A stretch of 64,000 bases of DNA from Tetrahymena elliotti 4EA (Eukaryota > Ciliophora > Oligohymenophorea > Hymenostomatida > Tetrahymenidae): assembly GCA_000231825.2 (NCBI GenBank), contig JH720322.1:806001-870000 (forward strand). Reading direction: 5' to 3'. The position numbers and the translations under genes were made by a program. Each line of letters starts with the position of its first letter. Positions within the stretch are counted from its first letter, which is position 1. Below the pieces are notes generated by a model. It did not search any database. It was not told where the DNA came from and saw only the letters and a program-made list of their open reading frames with translations. Shown one piece after another: positions 50,944 through 63,856 of this stretch.

Positions 50944-53900
50944 TCAAAAATTTTATTATATCATTAAAAAATTGTAACTATTGTCATCTTAAAGAATATT
51001 TGCTTGGCTCATATTTATGTCAAATCCTTTGTCGATGTTAAAATCATCAATCATCTCAAGTTATTCAATTTACCTTCCTTCAGTTTATTATAACTCAGAA
51101 ATAGTTTTCTAGTTTGATTAATTATCTTGTGTTTATATTTAATTGCTGCCAATCTCTAAATCATGAGTTTATTCATTTGAAAATTAATAATTTGTATTAC
51201 CTTCAATAACATAGTCTGTAGTCAGTTTATTATTAGTATTTTTAGTATAACATTAATCTTATAAACTGGCTTTTGTTTATGTTTAAGAACTTTAATAATC
51301 TTCTTTAGAACCTTTATAAAAATTATTTTTTATTATCTACAAATTATTTTTTTCATTTTATTCTTTTAATAACTCTTCATTATTATGATTAGTTGTTTAT
51401 TTTGCTAATTAATCTTATTAATCATTTTCTATGTTACTATTATTTTCAGATATTAACCTTTTGAAATTACTATCATTAAGATAGATTGTCTCTTTATTTA
51501 CAAGTGTTAATAATTACATTTAATTATTGTTTGGAGAATTCTAATTCTATAAAGTAGGAGATTATTCATTGGGTGAGTTGAATTTAAATTTGTTTAAACT
51601 TTTTTCAGGAGATTGTGAAGGAGATACTACTATAGACTATTATTGTAACAGTTTTTTATTTTAATCAATTTGATTTTATATGATTTATTAAATATCCATA
51701 TTATTTTAGCTCTCAAGTTACTGCTTTTCTTCCTCTTCTTCAAACTGTGACAGTACAGATACATCTTAATTCAGTTTACTTTCAATTACTTCTTCAATCA
51801 AATTAATTTTTGTATTACTTCTTCCTTATTATTCTCCTCCTCCATGAGCACTTTTACTGGATTCTACAATTGTGTCTTTTTATTTAATTAATCCCAATTT
51901 TGATTTTTAAGTTTTCATCACTTAATCATTATTCTTTGCCTTGTTACTTTGATGGTGATGATTTATTTAATGTTGAATTTGTTTTTTTCTAAAAGCATCA
52001 TCTTGTTATTCATCGTCATCATCTGGCTCTTCTTAAATTCTATCAATATTCGAAGTTTTAGATTTTAATGAAAGCATGGAAGGATTTTTTTCTTTATCTT
52101 CAACTGGAGACTAAGGACTATTTTTAATAAAGTTGTGTTGTTGGACATTATTGAATTACTTCTATAAAGTATCATCTTCTTAAGATTTCTTGACTACTAA
52201 TGTCAACTAAGGTAGTATAATTTTATTTTTTACTTCCTCTTCATCATTCATTGTTTTAAATTATTCATTATTATTTACACCAGATAAAGCAAAGCCATAA
52301 TTTGGTAGAATAATCATTTATTAACTCAGAATTAGCTTCATCTTTTCTGTATCAAGAGAGAATGTGTTGCATATTAAATTATATTGATTTTAATAGATAA
52401 ATAAAAAACTCTTTTAGTCAATCATAGAGTAGAATTTTTACTAAAGCTTTTTTACATTTCTTGGTTAGATTTATTGAGCAATAGGTATTTCGTTGATAAA
52501 TTTTAAGTTGACACTTTTAAAGGCTATAAGTGAAATCAAAAAGGCCTCCTACTTTTCTATATCCAGGCCAACAATTAATGAATCAGTTATTGGAATAAAC
52601 TAAAGAATTTCATCTTAGATATTTTCTTAGATTTAATTAAAATTATTTCTCTTTTTGTTCTACTTAACATTTTTATTGTTTTAATCTTGATGAACTTTAA
52701 TACTGATGTATCTCTATTGAATAGAGAAATCTGATTTTACAATTTATATTGGTATTTATCTTTTAAAGTATGAAATATATTTGATTCTTTAATCGATAAT
52801 AAAATATTCAGTTGTCCTATCTGATTAAATTTCATTCTTTGGTTATTCTTTTACTGCGCATTCTTTTTTTTCTTCCTCTTCTTCTTCTGATTCCACATTT
52901 GAATTTATTTTTTATTTATTTTAGTAGTCTTAATCTTCTTCATCCTATTCAGAGCATTCAGGAATATTGTCATCATCATACTCATCATCTGATATGCTTT
53001 CATAATCAAACTATTTATAGTCAGTTGATGAAATGTCATAACTAAATATTTATGCCTTTCCTATACTATTTTTTAGATCATCAATTCTTAAGTATTTTTT
53101 TTAATCATCTCCTTCATTTTCTCCAAATTCAAAATTTGAAATAAATTAAGATTTCTAATTATTGCCTGTGCTATTTTCATTTGAACTATCAAATAGTAAG
53201 TACATTTCCTTCATATCTAATTAACCTACAGAAGTATTTTCTGCACCACCATATATCAGAACAGTAGAATTTTCAATATAAATAAGATTTAAGTAAGTAA
53301 TATCTCTTCCAGTAAATTGAGGTAGACTACAAATTAGGCTGCCTTGTAATTATTTAGGATTCATAGGATTTCCTATAAGTTTGACAAAAATGTATTTGAG
53401 AATAGACTAAGGTAAGGCTTCTGAGGGTTAAGTTGGATATTTGACCACTGAATAGAATCCTGCATAATATTTAGTCAAACCAATTACAGAACTCATTTCC
53501 ATAGTTACTTTATCATCTACTTTAAATGTCTTTTTAAATTCCAATAGCAAAGATTTGCCACCTAAATAGAGTGTAGAGGTTGGATTGTCATAAGTATAGT
53601 AAAATTCTTGTTTATTTTATTAAGGTTATTTCAAAGAGTCTTTTGGTCTATTTTACAATTAGATTTACTTTTAACTTTCTGCGAATTAAGTTGTATTTAA
53701 AGGAGATAAATTATGTAATTAAGGAAAATAAATATCCATTTTATATTTAAGCATAATTTAGTGAATCAAATCGAGCAGCTGTGTAGCACTCAATCTTTCT
53801 TCTTCATTGAACTTCAACATGTTCGTGAATATATCTTAAATGTATTTAGGATAAGGAAGATTGCTTATAGCAATCGATAACTTTACTTAAGAAGCAGTAT

Positions 53901-56900
53901 CAGTTCTGTTCAATCCTTTTACTTTCCTTAGGCTTGCATACTGCAAAAATACTAAACCTATTGAATATATATTCGCTTTATGAATATTTTAGATAACATT
54001 ATTAAAGCATAATCCTTCTTCGTGTGCTTTCAACAGCTATGGAGGTAAATAGTCTGCATAAATAGCATTTTCTTTGACTATTTATTCTTTAATATCACTA
54101 TGGATTGTTGTAAATGTGTGCTCATGATAGAAATTTGTAGGTGAAAAGAACTTTCCTTCTTTAACTTGAATTAAAGTGTGAGGTGATACTTCTTTTAGAT
54201 AAAATTTATTTTAATGTAACTAGTGTAAGCATATTAAAACATTTTTGATGCTGCTTATTAGATCAAACACACGAGCTGTCAAATATGTATTTTTCTTTTT
54301 AGATTTTGGTGTTTCTGTGTTAAGAGATAGTTTTTTGTTTAACTTTCTTGACATTTTTTAAGTATTAGTTCTTCTTCTTGATGGAGATTTATCTTAAAGG
54401 TTATCATTATTATTCTCTTAGCTTTCAACTTTTTAAATTGAAGATCTTCTGGAACTGTTTGAAGTAGATGGTTCCAAATTTCTTCTCTTTTTTTTAAGAC
54501 CGTTGATTGATTAGAGTAGCTTCTATTTTATTTTACTTTTCTGTAGCTATAAATTTGTTATAACTTCGGCCATGCTTTAACCAATATCTTCATTAGAGTA
54601 GATTAAATTCAACTTTATTGAAGAAGTGAGAGATTCAAAAGCAAAAAAAGCTTCTTTAACAGGAGCTATCCTGCCTTACAAATAATTTGAAGAAAGAAAT
54701 TTAAGAGTTTCATAAATATCATCAATTTTTTCAGTTGAGTTATTGATAGATCTAGACAGTATCCTAAACTCAATATTTGGAAATGAAGATCTAGTTGCTG
54801 AGTAAATTACAGTATCTCCGAATTGAGAAAGAACCTACTCTACAGTGTATCTATTTATTTTTAATTTCTATTTTTAACTTGCATTTGAATTATTTTTAGA
54901 GGAGGAATTCAAACTACTCTAAATAAGGAAAGATTAAGAAGATGAGTAAAGGTAATTCCCATTTTTCTTAGTTTTGATATATCTAATTGGAATTTTAGAA
55001 ATTCTGTCATATTTTCCTAAATATGAAACCATTTCGTATTCTTAGTAATTAACTATCCCTGTTTCTTCGTTTATTATGAATGTGCAATAGTAAAATTAAT
55101 TAGTATTAGCATGTTTCCTCATAAAAAGAAGTGAATTTTCGTAAAATGCAACATTTATTTTTTTGTCAATAAGACCTTTAATCATTAACTCAACAGCAGA
55201 TTTATTCTAAAAAAATAACTAGTATGAATTGATATCAATCTGTTCTGTATTAATCCCAATTAGCTAAGCATTTTAGCAGTTTTCCTTAGAAAAAATTATA
55301 ACTTAACCTGATTCTCTTAGAGGTAGGTAGAAATTTTATTTATTAAAATTTTCTTCCTCCATTGAGCATGATTTCCATACATTTTTATCTGTATTATATA
55401 CATTCATAATGATGTTTTTAATGTTCTTTTCTTCACCTTTATCAGCCACAAAAGATAAATTAATTGGTATGCTGTTAGTTCTTGCAATTTTTATAAGATT
55501 GCCTATACTCTTTGTTGATGAAATAGGCTTAAACTCTTGAAAACTCCTTTAGCTCATCATAGCTTATTTCATTTCTTCTGCATTTTCAAACTTTAAGATA
55601 CTATTATTTTTATTAATGAAGGCATCGTTTTATTACTCGCTTGCTAAAACTTCATTGATATTTATATTAATTACACTTTTATGCACTAATTCATCTTTCT
55701 TTTTTTAAAAGAAATCATCATTTGAATTCCAACTCCAAAATATTATTTTCTTTTAGTCATTAGAATCTACTAAAAATCCCTAATAAATAAATAAAAAAAC
55801 ATATACCAATAATTGAATTAAATAGAAATGAAAACTTACATTTTGACTAATATAATCAAGTTGTTAAATCTCCTAATTTACTCTTAAGTCTTTAAGAAAA
55901 AATTTAAAACATTTATTTGTAGGTAATCCATTATACTAACCTCCTATTAAATATATATAGTTACCCTTTTTAAACATATTTGAAGGATAATAGTGACGAG
56001 GTATTTCTATCAGCTCTGGAATTTCAAAGGAAATAAAAGGCCTTGAGCTCATAACATATTAAATCATATTCTTAAACTCATAAAAATTTAATTTTCCATT
56101 ATCATTCTCATCAAAATAGCTGATTATTGTGGAGAAATCTAAAATTTAATTATTTGTTGCTTCTTTTACTTTGTTATCAAAAGTAAACTACAAAAAATCT
56201 TCTGCATTTATAGACTCTTCCCCTTTTTTATCTAGTGTTTCAAAAGCCTCCATGATATCCAGTTCTTCCTCATTTTTTATACCTTGCATTCTACAGAGGG
56301 TATCAGATATAGATTTAATAATACTTAGACTTTTGTTATCTAAGCACTTCTTTCTTAAATTAATCTTAGATATAAATAGATCTGATGTATCAGTTATTTC
56401 AAAAATAAAATAAAGATAATCTCCTGAAACATAAGACAACTTGATAGTAATTTTGTTGTCTTGATTAATACTTTCATAAACTCTGTATCCAAAAGCCCAT
56501 TTTGTATAAAAAGAATAAACTATTATTTCGCATCCATTATTGATAAAATAACAAAAAGAAATTTAGTTTTTTTATTGATTTGGTCTAACTAATTTTAAAT
56601 TATTATCATAACTTACAGAATTATCATATAACTTTTTGATTTCTTAAGCACCAAATTCTAAGATCATATCAGATCCTTTCAAAATACAATAAAGCATGTA
56701 TCTAAAACAAATAATAAATAAATTTAATATTTTTAATAAAATAATATAAATGAATATACCTAATATCATTATCTACCTGGATTATTGAGGGAGCAGAAAG
56801 CTTAGAAGAAATAATAGATTTTTTGTTTGCTTCCTAGATAGAATTTATATCCATTGAAGACATAAGAGATAGAACTGTAATGGCAAATTATTGTAAATCA

Positions 56901-58419
56901 CTGCTTTTTCTAAAAGCAAACTCTTTAAATTTAGTGTTTCTTCTGTTATAAGAATTATTTGATAAGCTAATATCAAGTAAGGCTTTTTAAATGTAATGAC
57001 CATCCTTTTCCATTTACTTATTAATGTAAACATTTGAAGGATTTATACCACCATGAGTAAACTTTATTTCTGAGAAGTAATACAACAAATTTAAGATATC
57101 TGTAAACATCTACTTAAAACTTGATTGATTCATTTAAGGTTATTCATTTTTAATTTAATTAGCAATCATTTGTTAAATAGACGTTTCATGATAGTTGCAT
57201 TCGCTAAAAATGTAATATCTCATATACTTTGGACTTATCCTGAAATTAAAATCCTAAACCTTAACAAGATTAGCATTGTCCAATTTAGAATAAAAAACAA
57301 AGGTATCTAAGTCAAAATTTGATTTTTCCATATCCTTTGAGAATACAATCCTCAGTTTAGTCATCTCACCAGTATTGTATTCCACTAAAATATTAATGCT
57401 TCCTCCACTTTAATTATTATTATATTAGCTCTTACTATGCCCTATGAATTTTAATCTAATTTTATTTTTAAAAATAAAAAAAATAAATTCCTTTTACTAT
57501 TTTGATATTAAGGTGATAAAAAAAGAATTATTTTTCTAATTTCTTTATTTCTTGAAAAATGATGAAAAAAATAAAGGATAAATGGTTTTTATTTATTTGA
57601 TTCATAATAAAAAGATAAAGAAAAACTTAAAGCTATTTAAAAAATATTGAAAAAGAATAATATAATTATGAATATTAGAAAATATGCAAATAATTTACTT
57701 CACCCAATATTTTTTGGTGTCTTTTATATGAGATAAAAAATCTCTGAGGAGCTGAAAAATGCTATTGACTATATTTTTTTCTAGATTCAAGTCGTTTATT
57801 TACTGCTTAATAGCTGCCTCTTATTTAATCCTCTATTCTTCAATTTGTATTAGTATATGTGTGGAAGCAGATACATTTTAATTCTAAAAATCTAGCCTGT
57901 TTCTAATTTTGAATAAATTTACTTTGTTTTCAAAAATTAATAAATAATATAGATACTCAGTGGCTTAATTCTATTCATTTACTGGGTTGTTAGTTTAGTT
58001 CAAAAACTGATTTGTTTCATTTTTTATTTTACTCTTCTTTTGTACCTAAGAGCTGTCTATGACTTTAGATTTCTTTCTCTAATGCGGCATAGTTTCATCA
58101 GCATCCTTATAAATTAAATATTTTTAAAATATGTACTAAAATGCTTAATAATGATTGATTAAATATCATAATATTTTTAATACTAAAATATGCTTTTAAC
58201 AAACAAACTACTTTATATATCTGTTAAAAATAGCATTCTTTTCTAAAATTAATTTAAAATTTAAGAAAATTATCTTACTTTCTAAGTTTAATGCTAAGTA
58301 TCTCCCTATTCTTCCTTATCTGCTAACTCTAACAACCTTTTTATTGTCTTAGGATCTTTAGATTTTTTTCTCTAAATTGTGCCTACTTTAACAGATCCTT
58401 ACCTTACGCAATTTCCCAT
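50944..58419 (-). CDS. Giant mosaic pseudokinase / EF-hand / kelch-like protein
   Basis: Nearly uninterrupted coding from 58419 down to TGA 50944-50946, about 2,400 residues. It starts MGNCVRQGSVKVG, a possible N-myristoyl signal. A basic stretch and coiled coil follow (about 57700-58150). Next is a kinase-like region (LKFIGHSKSQ, INILVEYNTGEM, FTHGGINPSNVYI where HRDLKPEN is expected, LLDISLSN), then EF-hand-like loops (FDENDNGKLNFYEFKNMI near 56055-56115) and a kelch-like strand (YIYLIGGQYNGLPTNKCF). After a Ser-rich linker comes a second kinase-like C-lobe (about 53740-54320, PYPKYIQDIFTNMLKFNEEE), another kelch-like VLIYGGAENTSV, and a long Gln/Asn/Glu/Ser-rich tail. Catalytic Asp and DFG motifs are absent. 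Introns at 55780-55839 and 56702-56759 are clear. The joins near 57456-57497 and 57555-57710 are the weakest; the part right of about 57600 could be a separate small gene. Confidence 0.65.
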
Positions 58420-59203
58420 ATGTAAATAACAATTTATTTGTCAAATAAATAATTTTAACAATTTCTTATGAGAATCTTTATATAATATTAAGGATAGCTG
58501 TTTAGTATGTTGATGACTTATGCGTTTGATTTTCTATTTTATAATTATTACAACTTATTTATAAGCTTCTTAATTAGTATTATGACCAAAATTTTTAACA
58601 AATTAACAAAAAAAGTAGATAATATATTAAATGATAATCCCGGGACAAAAAGATTATTATTAGATTACACAAAACTAAGCCTTTTCGCTGTTTAAATACT
58701 CACAATATTTTAGAATCACCAGTAAATACATACAAATTATTATATTCTACCACGAATTTTTGCATTTTTATTGATTTCCATTCAAATTCAAGTAAATCTA
58801 TCAACTTAATTTAAAAAAAAGTAAAATAAGTAAAAGTACTTCTAAAAAAAATTTCAATATTTAATAAAAAATAATTTAAAAATATTAAAAAAGAAGAATA
58901 AAATAAACAAGAGATCATTTAATCAATCAATTCATATTAAATTAAAATAAGAAGAAGTTTTAATATTTTATTTACATTTTTGTAATGTTACTTTAAAAAA
59001 ATTTTAATTTCATAAATTCAAAGAAGAGATGAATTATAGACTGATTACAATTTGAAAACTAATTTAATAATAGAAAATCTAATAATTTTTTGTTTGTTAG
59101 TTGGTTGGTTGGTAAATTGTTTTTTAATTATTTGTGATAGGTGGATATAAACAGTTTTTATAATTGTTAGGTTGTTTGATTGTTTTTTTAGTTTTAAAAT
59201 CTT
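58420..59203. other. AT-rich intergenic spacer
   Basis: About 0.78 kb between same-strand (minus) genes, so the promoter of the mosaic gene should be here. The plus-strand frame at 58507-58695 is a shadow with A/T-driven composition. A short (TTGG)3 run is at 59101-59112. No RNA gene seen. Confidence 0.55.
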
Positions 59204-61864
59204 TCAAAATTAAGATGTTTGGGCTTAGTTGTAATAATAGTATTATTAGTATAGATTTTAAGAATAAGCATTATTATTTTTAAATAGAACCTTTAAAATT
59301 TATAGGATTATATTTTTAGGAAAGTTATACACTTTACTAGTGTCAGTAAATTAAGAAAATGTAGGAAAATACTTAACAAATCCCCCATATTAAATTGAGT
59401 TCATCATATATTCATAAATAGAAAGAAAGTCTTAGAGCATATCAAAGTATTATCCAGATTTTTTAATTGAAAGAATACGAAGCAAATAACTCATAAAGTA
59501 TACCATCTCTTAATAGAAATCTCTACTCACATATTTTGAAAGGGTTTACAAGCAATAAGCCAATCTCAGTCCTATTCCTTGAATATCTTCATTTTTTAAT
59601 TCTTAATCAAGATTTTTTACAAACTATAATTATTTTTTGAGTGGCTCCAATAAAAAGGAGTTAGCTTAATTAACATCAGGGTAATCATCAACATAGTCTG
59701 AAACTTTTTCAGCTTCATCCTTGAAACTTTTTCTCCTTTTAACTTATTTTTTTTTATTATTTTACTATTGGTTATTATTATCTTCATTTTAATTTGTGCT
59801 CATTTAAACAATTTCATTCTCTAAATTTTCTAAAATAATAGAACTATTTAGCTAATCTCCTAATTGATTTTAGCTGAGCTATATTTCTTTCACTAGATCA
59901 TATAGATATGTTGGCTAAAACACATTTAATTCACTAACTTTCTTCTTATCTATTTTTTGTAACTTGAGGTTCCTTTGTTATTTTTTAATTTCAGCTAAAG
60001 CAAGCTATTTATTAATACTTTTTTATATCATTTATTCTACACTTCCATAAGTTCTTCTAATAGCCACTACATTTTTCTTCTTTTTTGGTCTTCCAGGGCC
60101 TTTTTTTTATTGTATTTCCTCACTGTTATCATCTTAACCGTACATTTATAGTTACTCTTCATCATTTTACATATCCTCTTCTTCTTCTTCTTCTGCTCCA
60201 TTTATTTTGACATTAGGGTTCACTTTAGAAACAGTTTTAGTTTTTTCTTTATTGCCATGCTTTTTATTATCCTATTTACCTATTTCTAATTCTTCGTTTT
60301 CATCATGTGCTTCTTATTCTTTTACTTTCTTCTACTATTGTTTGTTTTTCAATAACTTCTTTATTTAATTCTAATTAACTAACCCAGGCTTGATCAGATG
60401 CATATACTTTTCTACATAAATTTCTTTGACTCTTTTAGATTTATTTCTTTTTTAATATTATTAATCTTCTTGCTTATTATCAGACTAAGTATTTATGCTC
60501 TCTTGATCACTATTTTCTTCTACATCTTCTTCTTCTTAATCCCCAAGAGATGATTATGAAGAATTCTTAGCCTAATCTTTTAAATTCTTTCTTTATTTTG
60601 CTTTTCCTTTTTTATTAATATTGCTACTAGGTTGTATCAAAAATTATTTTTTTTAAGTTTTCTTTCTCTTTCCATCTTATGCTTACAAATTAAGCTCTTT
60701 CTACTTATTTTTTAATTCTTCATTTGAACTCTCTGAACCTGACACTGATTATTTATCTTCATCTTGTGAATTATCTTTCTCATCTTAACTTTCTAATTCT
60801 TCCCCTCCCTCATTTTCTGATTATTAAGATTATTCATCTTGCTTTTCTTGCTTACTTTTGGCCTCTATTATATAATATTAGTAAAAAATTTTTTAAATAC
60901 AATTAATACAACAATCAAAAAAATGATCATTATTTTTGGATTAAGATATACCTTGCAATTTTAAAATTCTTTTCCTTTCTTTATCAGCTAATGCATAAAG
61001 CCTTTCCTAACTTAAATTTTCATGTTTTGTTTTTAAGTGAGTGTATAATGCTTAATACGACCCATAAAGCTTTCCACATTTAGGTACTTTACATTTGTAC
61101 TCCTTTTCAATGTCTATTGCCTTTCTTCTATATATTTTTTTTCTACCATTCTCATCTCTTTCTATTTCACTTTACTCTTCTTCTTCCTAGCTATTTTCTT
61201 CTTCTATTTAGCTGTTGCTTTAGTTAGAATTTTCTTCGTTACCTTCATTTTATGAATCTTCTACTTATTCTAACTCTTCATCTTCATTATCTGTACCATC
61301 ACTCTAGATTTACTCAGAATTTTCAGAACCTGTTTATATTTCACTCTATTCATTAGATTATTCCTCATCTTCCTCTTCATTATTGCTGTTTTCTGTTTCT
61401 GAAATACTCTTGTTTGATGAGTATTACTCTGATTCCTCATTATCGCTTTCATCATTATCTGACTATTCACTACTATTATTGGATACTTCTTGACTCAAGG
61501 CTTCTTTGTTTTACTCTATTTCAGAAGAGACCTCAGATTACTACTCATTTTCTTGATTCTCATCAGCTGATTACCTTGACTGAGAATCTTCTACTTCTTC
61601 TGAATCGCTATATTAACCATATTTCTTTGAATTAGATATTTCTTATTCATCTTCTGAAGAATAATTTTGTTCTGTATTATTTGAATTAGATTTAGAAGCT
61701 CTCTTTTATTAAGTTGTATTTCTAAGCATCCTTTTATTTTGCTGCTATTTCTAGTTAGCTTTTACCTTACTTCTAAGACTAGCTTTCTATTTTAAAACAT
61801 TTTGTTTTAAAATATTTGTTTTTTTAGCTTTACTTGGTGAATTATTTGAAACCTTTTTCTTCAT
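59204..61864 (-). CDS. Acidic nuclear protein with C2H2 zinc finger and AT-hook (857 aa)
   Basis: Two exons (60952-61864 and 59204-60864) join in phase. Starts MKKKVSNNSPSKAKKTNILK, a basic, nuclear-localisation-like N-terminus. Residues about 60-220 are extremely acidic and Ser/Gln-rich. Then one C2H2 finger: YKCKVPKCGKLYGSYQALYT followed by HLKTKH, spacing C-x4-C-x12-H-x4-H (near 61022-61095). After the intron come more acidic/basic low-complexity blocks. An AT-hook-like GPGRPKKKK lies near 60077-60103. The last ~200 residues are ordered and helical (KKQLQFVKNLDQELKNED, FYQEMVYFMSYLLRIL, FDMLQDFLSIYEYMMNSI). I infer a chromatin-associated regulator. One finger plus an AT-hook with acidic tracts fits DNA-binding and histone-contacting proteins, but no exact family is recognised. 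Stop TGA 59204-59206. Confidence 0.82.
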
Positions 61865-62648
61865 TATTTAATTTTCTGTGTTTCAATAATTAATCTCTTT
61901 ATTAGCGCTAAGGGAATATTTTTTAAAAACTAATTAAGTATATATATCTTACTTATTAATCATTAACTCATTTTACACATTGAAATCCATTTATTTTAAC
62001 GCTATTCTTTATCAAAAATCCTACAACATTTAATTTAAGATAGATGACATTCTTTTTTATATGATCTACTCTTCACTCTATTTAAAATGTTCATTTATTC
62101 AAAAATTTATTTTCTTTAAATTATTTTAAAAATCTTAATCACTCCTAAAAAAATTTCAAAAAATTTACTTTTGTTTTTTTTCTTTACCATATTTCCTCGA
62201 ATCTCACTATTATTTAGTCTTATTTTTTGAAAAATTTTTTAAAAAAAAATGTCTAGCCTTAGTAAATACCAAAAAAAATTTAAAAGAAAAACAAATTTGG
62301 AGATTTTAAGATAAGTGGTAATTTATCAAAAAAAATATAATAATGATTTTTTTAAGTAAAATAAATTAGAATTTAAAATTTAAGAATAATCAAACTTAAT
62401 TAACTCTGATGAACATAAAAAAGGAAGTACAAACTCTAAGGGATATTACTATAATAAAGTTAGTTGTTAGTTTGGATGCATATTAATTATTAAAGATTTA
62501 ATTATAAATATTTTTGTTTTATAAAGTGTTTATTTTTTGTTTATATTTTTGACTATCAAGAATTTTTATTTTTCTATTTAAATTTGAAGCTTATTGTAGT
62601 TAGTTAACTCATGTTTTATTTTATTATATATTTAGTAATTCAATTAAC
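61865..62648. other. AT-rich intergenic spacer
   Basis: About 0.78 kb between same-strand (minus) genes, holding the promoter of the zinc-finger gene on its left side. No supported coding frame or RNA gene. Confidence 0.6.
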
Positions 62649-63856
62649 TCATGGGTATTTTTCTTCTAGTCCTTTGAAGAAAGGATGTTGCAAAGCCTCA
62701 TCAGCAGAAATTCTATTTTCTGGGAGATATTACAAACATTTTGTTACTAAATCCATTAAGTTGTCTATATCCTTAATATAGTAGAACATTTTTCTAATAT
62801 TTTAAGCTTCATAAGTTTAAAATTCATCAAATATTTTCTTATCAAAAGGAACTCTTTCAGATAATTTTTAAAATTCTTCTTTTGTGGGAGATCCAAGAAC
62901 CTTAAATATGGAGAATAGTTGATCTCCTTCTGTTTTACCTTAGAATAAAGGGGCTGTAGTAACGAGTTCACCCAAAATACATCCAAAAGCTATTAAAGGT
63001 AAAAAATATTAAGAATACATTTTCATTTTTAAAAAATAAATAGAATTACACCACATATCAATCTTTTAATTATATTTTGTAATGCAAAGAATCAATTCAG
63101 GAGCTCTGTAATAACGAGAGACTATATAAGGAGTATTTTTACCCTTTTCATCAATATATTTAGAACCACCTTTTATTAATGCACAGAATTTAAATTTTGA
63201 ATAACTCATAAAAGTTAATTACCAAAATCACATATTTTAACTTTTCCATCATCGTTCAAAAGAATATTGTCTCTATAAATTATTTGATAAAAAATTTCAC
63301 TTCAAGCAAATAAACAAATTTATTATTTTACGGTTTTAAGTCACGATGAGCAATACCCTTTGAGTGTATATATTAAAGACCTTTAAGAATTTAATAGGCA
63401 TATTCCTTTTTGTTAGATTTAAGTAATTTATAAATAAACTCATCAACTCTTGAAAAATAACTTCTTACTTTAACAGTTTGCTCTGGTATTATCTTCTTGC
63501 TTTTATTGAATTTAGAAATGTGATCTTCCAAATTATTTTCCATATATTCAAAAACAATATTTTAGATCAACTTATTATCATCAGTTTTAGAATAGTATAA
63601 ATCCTTTTTATACAAATAAAATATTTAATCAATTTTTTCAATCAATCTTTATGAAAGCAAAGAGAATTTCTATTTAATTAATTTTACTATCATTTTCACT
63701 ACATAATCGCAATCCTTAATGTCTAGAAGAATTTCATATTCTCTACTTAGTTTTTTACCAACCTTCTAAATACGCTTTAAGGCAACTGTCCTTTAGTTAT
63801 TATTATCATAAGCTTCAAAAACGTATCCTTTTATATTAATTTTAAATAGGTAAATT
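62649..63856 (-). CDS. GSK3-like CMGC protein kinase, 5' exon outside window
   Basis: Ser/Thr kinase. From the right: YVFEAYDNNNQRTVALKRI (end of glycine loop and ATP-binding Lys in VALK), KKLSREYEILLDI (helix C Glu), NIVFEYMENNLEDHI, GLQYIHSKGIAHRDLKP, DNILLNDDGKVKICDFG. Then come PYIVSRYYRAPELIL, the activation-segment pattern with the Tyr of GSK3-type kinases, GCILGELVTTAPLFQG and VLGSPTKEEFQKL, with the CMGC insert after it. The C-lobe ends PENRISADEALQHPFFKGLE and TGA 62649-62651. All catalytic residues are present. The first glycines of the loop are missing: the frame meets a stop just upstream (near 63873), so an intron acceptor near 63835 joins to an exon beyond 64000. GSK3 versus another CMGC subgroup is not settled. 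Confidence 0.85.

Noticed and set aside
58507..58695. 62-aa plus-strand ORF in a spacer
   Set aside because: Low-information Phe/Asn/Leu/Lys sequence, no neighbours or splice context to support it.
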